Source of the DNA: Pseudomonadota bacterium | Lineage (GTDB): Bacteria; Pseudomonadota; Alphaproteobacteria; Rhizobiales; Kaistiaceae | Length of the DNA stretch: 10,498 nt | Direction of reading: 5' to 3' | NCBI GenBank assembly: GCA_023433185.1 | Contig: JAEZEN010000437.1 | Coordinates: 1 to 10,498, forward strand | Shown here: in pieces, positions 7,989 through 10,498 of the stretch | Position numbering within the stretch: position 1 is the first letter of the stretch | How the letters are laid out: every line of letters starts with the position of its first letter | Notes under the pieces: model-generated | What the model saw: only the letters and a program-made list of their open reading frames with translations | Database searches by the model: none | Told to the model about the DNA's origin: nothing | Program-made: the position numbers and the translations under genes

Positions 7989-8877
7989 AATCGTGGGCCA
8001 CGCGCGCGGCGCGGCGCTTCTGGATCAGGGCGATGGCGCCGAGACAGGCGCCGATGATGACGAAGGAAATGATCGTCGTGACGGTGCCGAGCGAGTAGAG
8101 CGAGGGCGAGGTCACGTTGAGCGTCATCGACCAGATTTCGAGCGGCAGGGTGTTGAGCGAGCCGGCGGTCTGGAGCGTGCAGGCGAACTCGTCGTAGGAC
8201 AGCGTGAAGCCGAACAGGGCGACCGCGATCAGCCCCGGCGCGAGAATCGGGACGATGACGAGGCGCACCGTCTGCATCGGCGTCGCACCGAGGTCGCGGG
8301 CCGCCTCCTCCCAGGCGTTCTGGAAGCGCGACATCACCGCGAACATCACCAGCACGCCGAAAGGCAGCGTCCACGAGAGCTGGGCACCGAGGGCGGAGGT
8401 GTACCAGGACGGCTCGACGCCGAGCCAGTTCCAGATGAGGCCGACGCCGATGCCGAGCACCAGGCCGGGCGCCACCAGGCTGCCGATCATCAGATAGAAG
8501 ACCACCGTGTCGCCGGCGAAGCGCTTGCGAAAGGCGAGGCCGGACATGAAGGAGATCACCACGGTCAGCACCGTGACCAGCACCGCGAGCCGGATCGAGC
8601 GGTCGAAGGAGCCCTTCACGTCACCGGTGCGGACCTGGGTGAAGAGCTCGGTGAACCAGTGCAGCGAGAAGCCCTTCATGGGGAAGACGAGGCCGCCCCG
8701 CACATCCTGGAACGACAGGATGTAGATGCAGATCATCGGGCTGTAGAGCGCGATCACGTAGAAGGTGAACAGCGCCGCGAGCACGTAAAAGCTCCAGCTC
8801 CGGCCGCCGCGCCGGCGGCGGCGGGTCGTGGCGCCGCGCACCACCTCGCCGGCGATGGCGTTGTCGCTCGCGCTCAC
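7987..8877 (-). CDS. ABC transporter permease 2, PotC-like
   Basis: Inner-membrane permease subunit, 296 aa. After a short polar tail with an Arg cluster (RRRRR, 19-23), about six membrane helices are visible at roughly 30-54, 95-115, 124-148, 163-183, 208-230 and 264-286. The cytoplasmic EAA loop that docks on the ATPase reads [21 protein letters not shown] (190-210), with the conserved Gly in place, and is followed by [16 protein letters not shown] (229-239) resembles the PotC/YdcV group. The frame is open back to 9711, but that part is an out-of-frame shadow of permease 1. The real start is the GTG at 8877, which overlaps the permease 1 TGA as GTGA and has AAGGAG eight bases upstream. It should pair with permease 1 to form the channel. 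The transported compound is not known; the family handles polyamines, opine-like and other cationic small molecules. Confidence 0.94.
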   Translation of the reverse strand: MSASDNAIAGEVVRGATTRRRRRGGRSWSFYVLAALFTFYVIALYSPMICIYILSFQDVRGGLVFPMKGFSLHWFTELFTQVRTGDVKGSFDRSIRLAVLVTVLTVVISFMSGLAFRKRFAGDTVVFYLMIGSLVAPGLVLGIGVGLIWNWLGVEPSWYTSALGAQLSWTLPFGVLVMFAVMSRFQNAWEEAARDLGATPMQTVRLVIVPILAPGLIAVALFGFTLSYDEFACTLQTAGSLNTLPLEIWSMTLNVTSPSLYSLGTVTTIISFVIIGACLGAIALIQKRRAARVAHD

Positions 8878-9749
8878 CGGGACAGCTCCTTGCGGACGTC
8901 GACCGTACGGAGGATGGCGACCACCATCAGGAAGACGATGCCGGTGAGGAGGATCGCGCTCGCCGCGGCGGAGGGATACTGGAGGACGCCGATGTCCTCG
9001 TAGAAGGCGCCGACCACCGACGCCGTGCCGCCGCCCGACATCACCTTCACCACGAAGAAGTCGCCCATCACGATCGAGACGACGAAGATCGAGCCGAGCG
9101 CGATGCCGGACTTGCACATCGGCAGGACGATCAGTCGCACCACGTCGAACTTCGAGGCACCGGCGTCGACCGCGGCCTCGACCAGGCGCTTGTCGATGCG
9201 GGCCATCGAATTGAAGATCGGCACGACCATGAAGATCGTGAGCTGGTGGACATAGGCGATCACCACCGCGAGGCTCGAGAACAGGAGGATCTCCAGCGGC
9301 TCGTCGATGAGGCCGGCGGCGATCAGCGCGCTGTTGATCAACCCCTCCTTTCCCAGGAGCGGGATCCACGAGATCATGCGGATGATGTTCGACGTCCAGA
9401 AGGGCACCGTGCAGAGCAGGAACAGCCCCAGCGCCAGAAGCTGGTTGCGGACGTGGAAGACCAGGAAATAGGCGACCCAGAAACCGAGAAGCAGCGAAAA
9501 GACCCAGGTGAAGAAGGTGAACTTGAGGGTCGACCAGTAGAGGTTGAAGGTCAGGTCGGAGGCGAACAGCGTCGTGTAGTTCTCCCAGGTGAAGGCCGGG
9601 ATGATGCCACCGAACCCGTCGCTCTCCACGAAGCTCGTGACCGCCACGCCGATGATCGGCAGGACGAAGAACGGAATGAGGATGAGCACCAGCGGCAGGA
9701 TGAGTGCCCACCCGGTGATGTTGCGCTTCAGTCTCGCCGACAGTGCCAC
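8874..9749 (-). CDS. ABC transporter permease 1, PotB-like
   Basis: Inner-membrane permease subunit, 291 aa. A first hydrophobic helix at about 13-38 (WALILPLVLILIPFFVLP) is followed by a periplasmic loop containing FTWENYTTLF, a typical PotB/PotH feature. Further helices lie at about 75-98, 104-128, 154-180, 215-236 and 262-280. The segment RMISWIPLLGKEGLINSAL (124-142) and the EAA loop LVEAAVDAGASKFDVVRLIVLP (189-210) are characteristic of this subfamily. The start is a GTG at 9749 (MALSARLKRN...); no in-frame ATG lies nearby upstream, and the ribosome site is poor. It lies 79 bases after the solute-binding protein stop, behind a stable hairpin, and overlaps permease 2 by four bases. It is probably translated at a lower rate than the binding protein, as is common in such operons. 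Confidence 0.93.
   Translation of the reverse strand: MALSARLKRNITGWALILPLVLILIPFFVLPIIGVAVTSFVESDGFGGIIPAFTWENYTTLFASDLTFNLYWSTLKFTFFTWVFSLLLGFWVAYFLVFHVRNQLLALGLFLLCTVPFWTSNIIRMISWIPLLGKEGLINSALIAAGLIDEPLEILLFSSLAVVIAYVHQLTIFMVVPIFNSMARIDKRLVEAAVDAGASKFDVVRLIVLPMCKSGIALGSIFVVSIVMGDFFVVKVMSGGGTASVVGAFYEDIGVLQYPSAAASAILLTGIVFLMVVAILRTVDVRKELSR
8886..8891 (-). promoter_or_regulatory. Ribosome binding site of the permease 2 gene
   Basis: AAGGAG, eight bases before a GTG start that overlaps the preceding stop codon by four bases. It is the strongest Shine-Dalgarno match in the window and decides the GTG start at 8877. Confidence 0.7.
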
Positions 9750-9790
9750 GGCCCGGCTCGCATCTTGACCTCGGGAGTTTGCGGAGGGTC

Positions 9791-9815
9791 GGGGACAGCC
9801 AGGCCGGCCATCCCC
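9791..9815 (-). other. Stable intercistronic RNA hairpin after the solute-binding protein gene
   Basis: On the minus-strand transcript, arm GGGGATGGCC (9815-9806), loop GGCCT and arm GGCTGTCCCC (9800-9791) form a 10-bp stem; eight pairs are Watson-Crick and two are G-U. It begins 13 bases after the binding-protein stop and is not followed by a T-run. It is better read as an mRNA-stabilising or partial-termination element, favouring high binding-protein levels over permease, than as a full terminator. Confidence 0.55.
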
Positions 9816-9828
9816 CGCGTTCGTGCGG

Positions 9829-10498
9829 TCAGGCGACCTTGAAGTCGTTCCAGCGCTTGTTCATGTAGGCCGCCTCGTCCATCAGCGTGTTCCAGCACGA
9901 GATGTTGGTGACGCGCTCGATGAACGAGCCGCCGTCGCGGACGGCGCCGGCGGGCTCCATGGGCACGCCGTAGGGGTCGGTGATCGGCTCCGGCGCGGGC
10001 TTGCCGAGGTACCAAAAGTCCCACTCGGTCGGCGTCATGAACTTCTGCGCCGTCGACGGCACCGGGCTGTAGTAGCCATAGCGGGAGACGAAGGCGCCCT
10101 GCCAGCCGGTGTAGTACCAGTTGATGTACTCGTAGGCGGCCTCGAGCTTCTTGCCCTCGAGATGGCGCATCAGGCCGAGGCCGTTGCACCAGCCGCGATA
10201 GCCTTCCTTGTCGCCCTGCTTGTTGACCGGCGCATAGGTACAGGGAATCTCCTTGACGCGCACCGCGGCAACCGCCGGCGACCACATAGACTGGATGACC
10301 ACCTCGCCCGCCGCCATCAGCTGCACCGACTGGTCGAACGTGGTCCAGGTGGCGCGGAACTGACCGTCCTTCTTCAGCTCGATCAGCTTGTTGATCGTGA
10401 AGTCGATCTCCTCCTTGGTCATGTTGCCCTTGTTGCCGTACTTGATCAGGTCGGCGCTCTCGAAGCAGAGCGCGGCGTCCATGATGCCGATGGCGGGC
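9829..10498 (-). CDS. ABC transporter solute-binding protein, PotD-like, N-terminal part outside window
   Basis: Periplasmic substrate-capture protein of the importer. Only the C-terminal 223 or so residues are visible; the frame is open to the right edge, so the signal peptide and first lobe are not in the window. The visible part resembles spermidine/putrescine-family binding proteins. It includes NMTKEEIDFTINKLIELKKD (a helical hinge region), MAAGEVVIQSMWSPAVAAVR (second-lobe core), CTYAPVNKQGDKEGYRGWCN and a C-terminal helix with MNKRWNDFKVA. Several aromatic residues (GYRGWCNG, INWYYTGWQGAF, SRYGYYSP, WDFWYLG) are common in binding pockets for cationic or aromatic ligands, but the ligand cannot be assigned. 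It is the most upstream visible gene of the minus-strand train, so the promoter is probably beyond the window. Confidence 0.9.
   Translation of the reverse strand, partial: PAIGIMDAALCFESADLIKYGNKGNMTKEEIDFTINKLIELKKDGQFRATWTTFDQSVQLMAAGEVVIQSMWSPAVAAVRVKEIPCTYAPVNKQGDKEGYRGWCNGLGLMRHLEGKKLEAAYEYINWYYTGWQGAFVSRYGYYSPVPSTAQKFMTPTEWDFWYLGKPAPEPITDPYGVPMEPAGAVRDGGSFIERVTNISCWNTLMDEAAYMNKRWNDFKVA

Noticed and set aside
7976..8374. N-terminal extension of the ATPase to 501 residues
   Set aside because: It overlaps permease 2 in another frame and shows no domain. The ATG at 7975 has a strong ribosome site and gives a normal ATPase length.
8801..8823. GC-rich near-palindrome at the start of permease 2
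   Set aside because: It is explained by consecutive CGC/CGG codons of the Arg cluster and nearby Gly residues, and is not an exact inverted repeat.

Overview
The window is about 70% GC with almost no non-coding space. Its codon use and gene families suggest a soil- or plant-associated alphaproteobacterium (Hyphomicrobiales/Rhodospirillales-like). That placement is an inference from composition and family resemblance; there is no rRNA or other phylogenetic marker here.

Left edge, plus strand: the 3' part of a short-chain dehydrogenase/reductase (SDR) gene (2-649) is followed, after a 73-base gap, by a LysR-type regulator gene (723-1643). The gap carries a small set of repeated GGTCC/GGACC half-sites that could be an operator.

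The rest, minus strand (1656-10498), reads from right to left as one compact gene train: the C-terminal part of a periplasmic solute-binding protein; two inner-membrane permeases and an ATPase of a spermidine/putrescine-type (PotABCD-like) ABC importer; the small [2Fe-2S], large molybdopterin and medium FAD subunits of a xanthine dehydrogenase/CoxSLM-type molybdenum hydroxylase; and an amidase-signature hydrolase. Gaps in transcription order are 79 bases (with a stable hairpin), -4 (GTGA overlap), 11, 49, 3, 9 and 1. Several Shine-Dalgarno sequences overlap the preceding stop codon, so the genes are probably co-transcribed and partly translationally coupled. The LysR and amidase genes converge, and a short inverted repeat that includes both stop codons separates them.

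Reading of the system: the importer brings in a small, probably nitrogen-containing or cationic compound. The cytoplasmic Mo/[2Fe-2S]/FAD enzyme would hydroxylate it, and the amidase would hydrolyse an amide or lactam bond in it or in a product. The large subunit has AYRGAGR where true CO dehydrogenase has AYRCSFR, so it lacks the copper-ligand cysteine and should not be called a CO dehydrogenase. The substrate cannot be read from the sequence. The SDR and LysR genes may belong to the same pathway, but only by proximity. No RNA genes, mobile elements or CRISPR arrays were seen, and there is no gene-free stretch above 100 bases.
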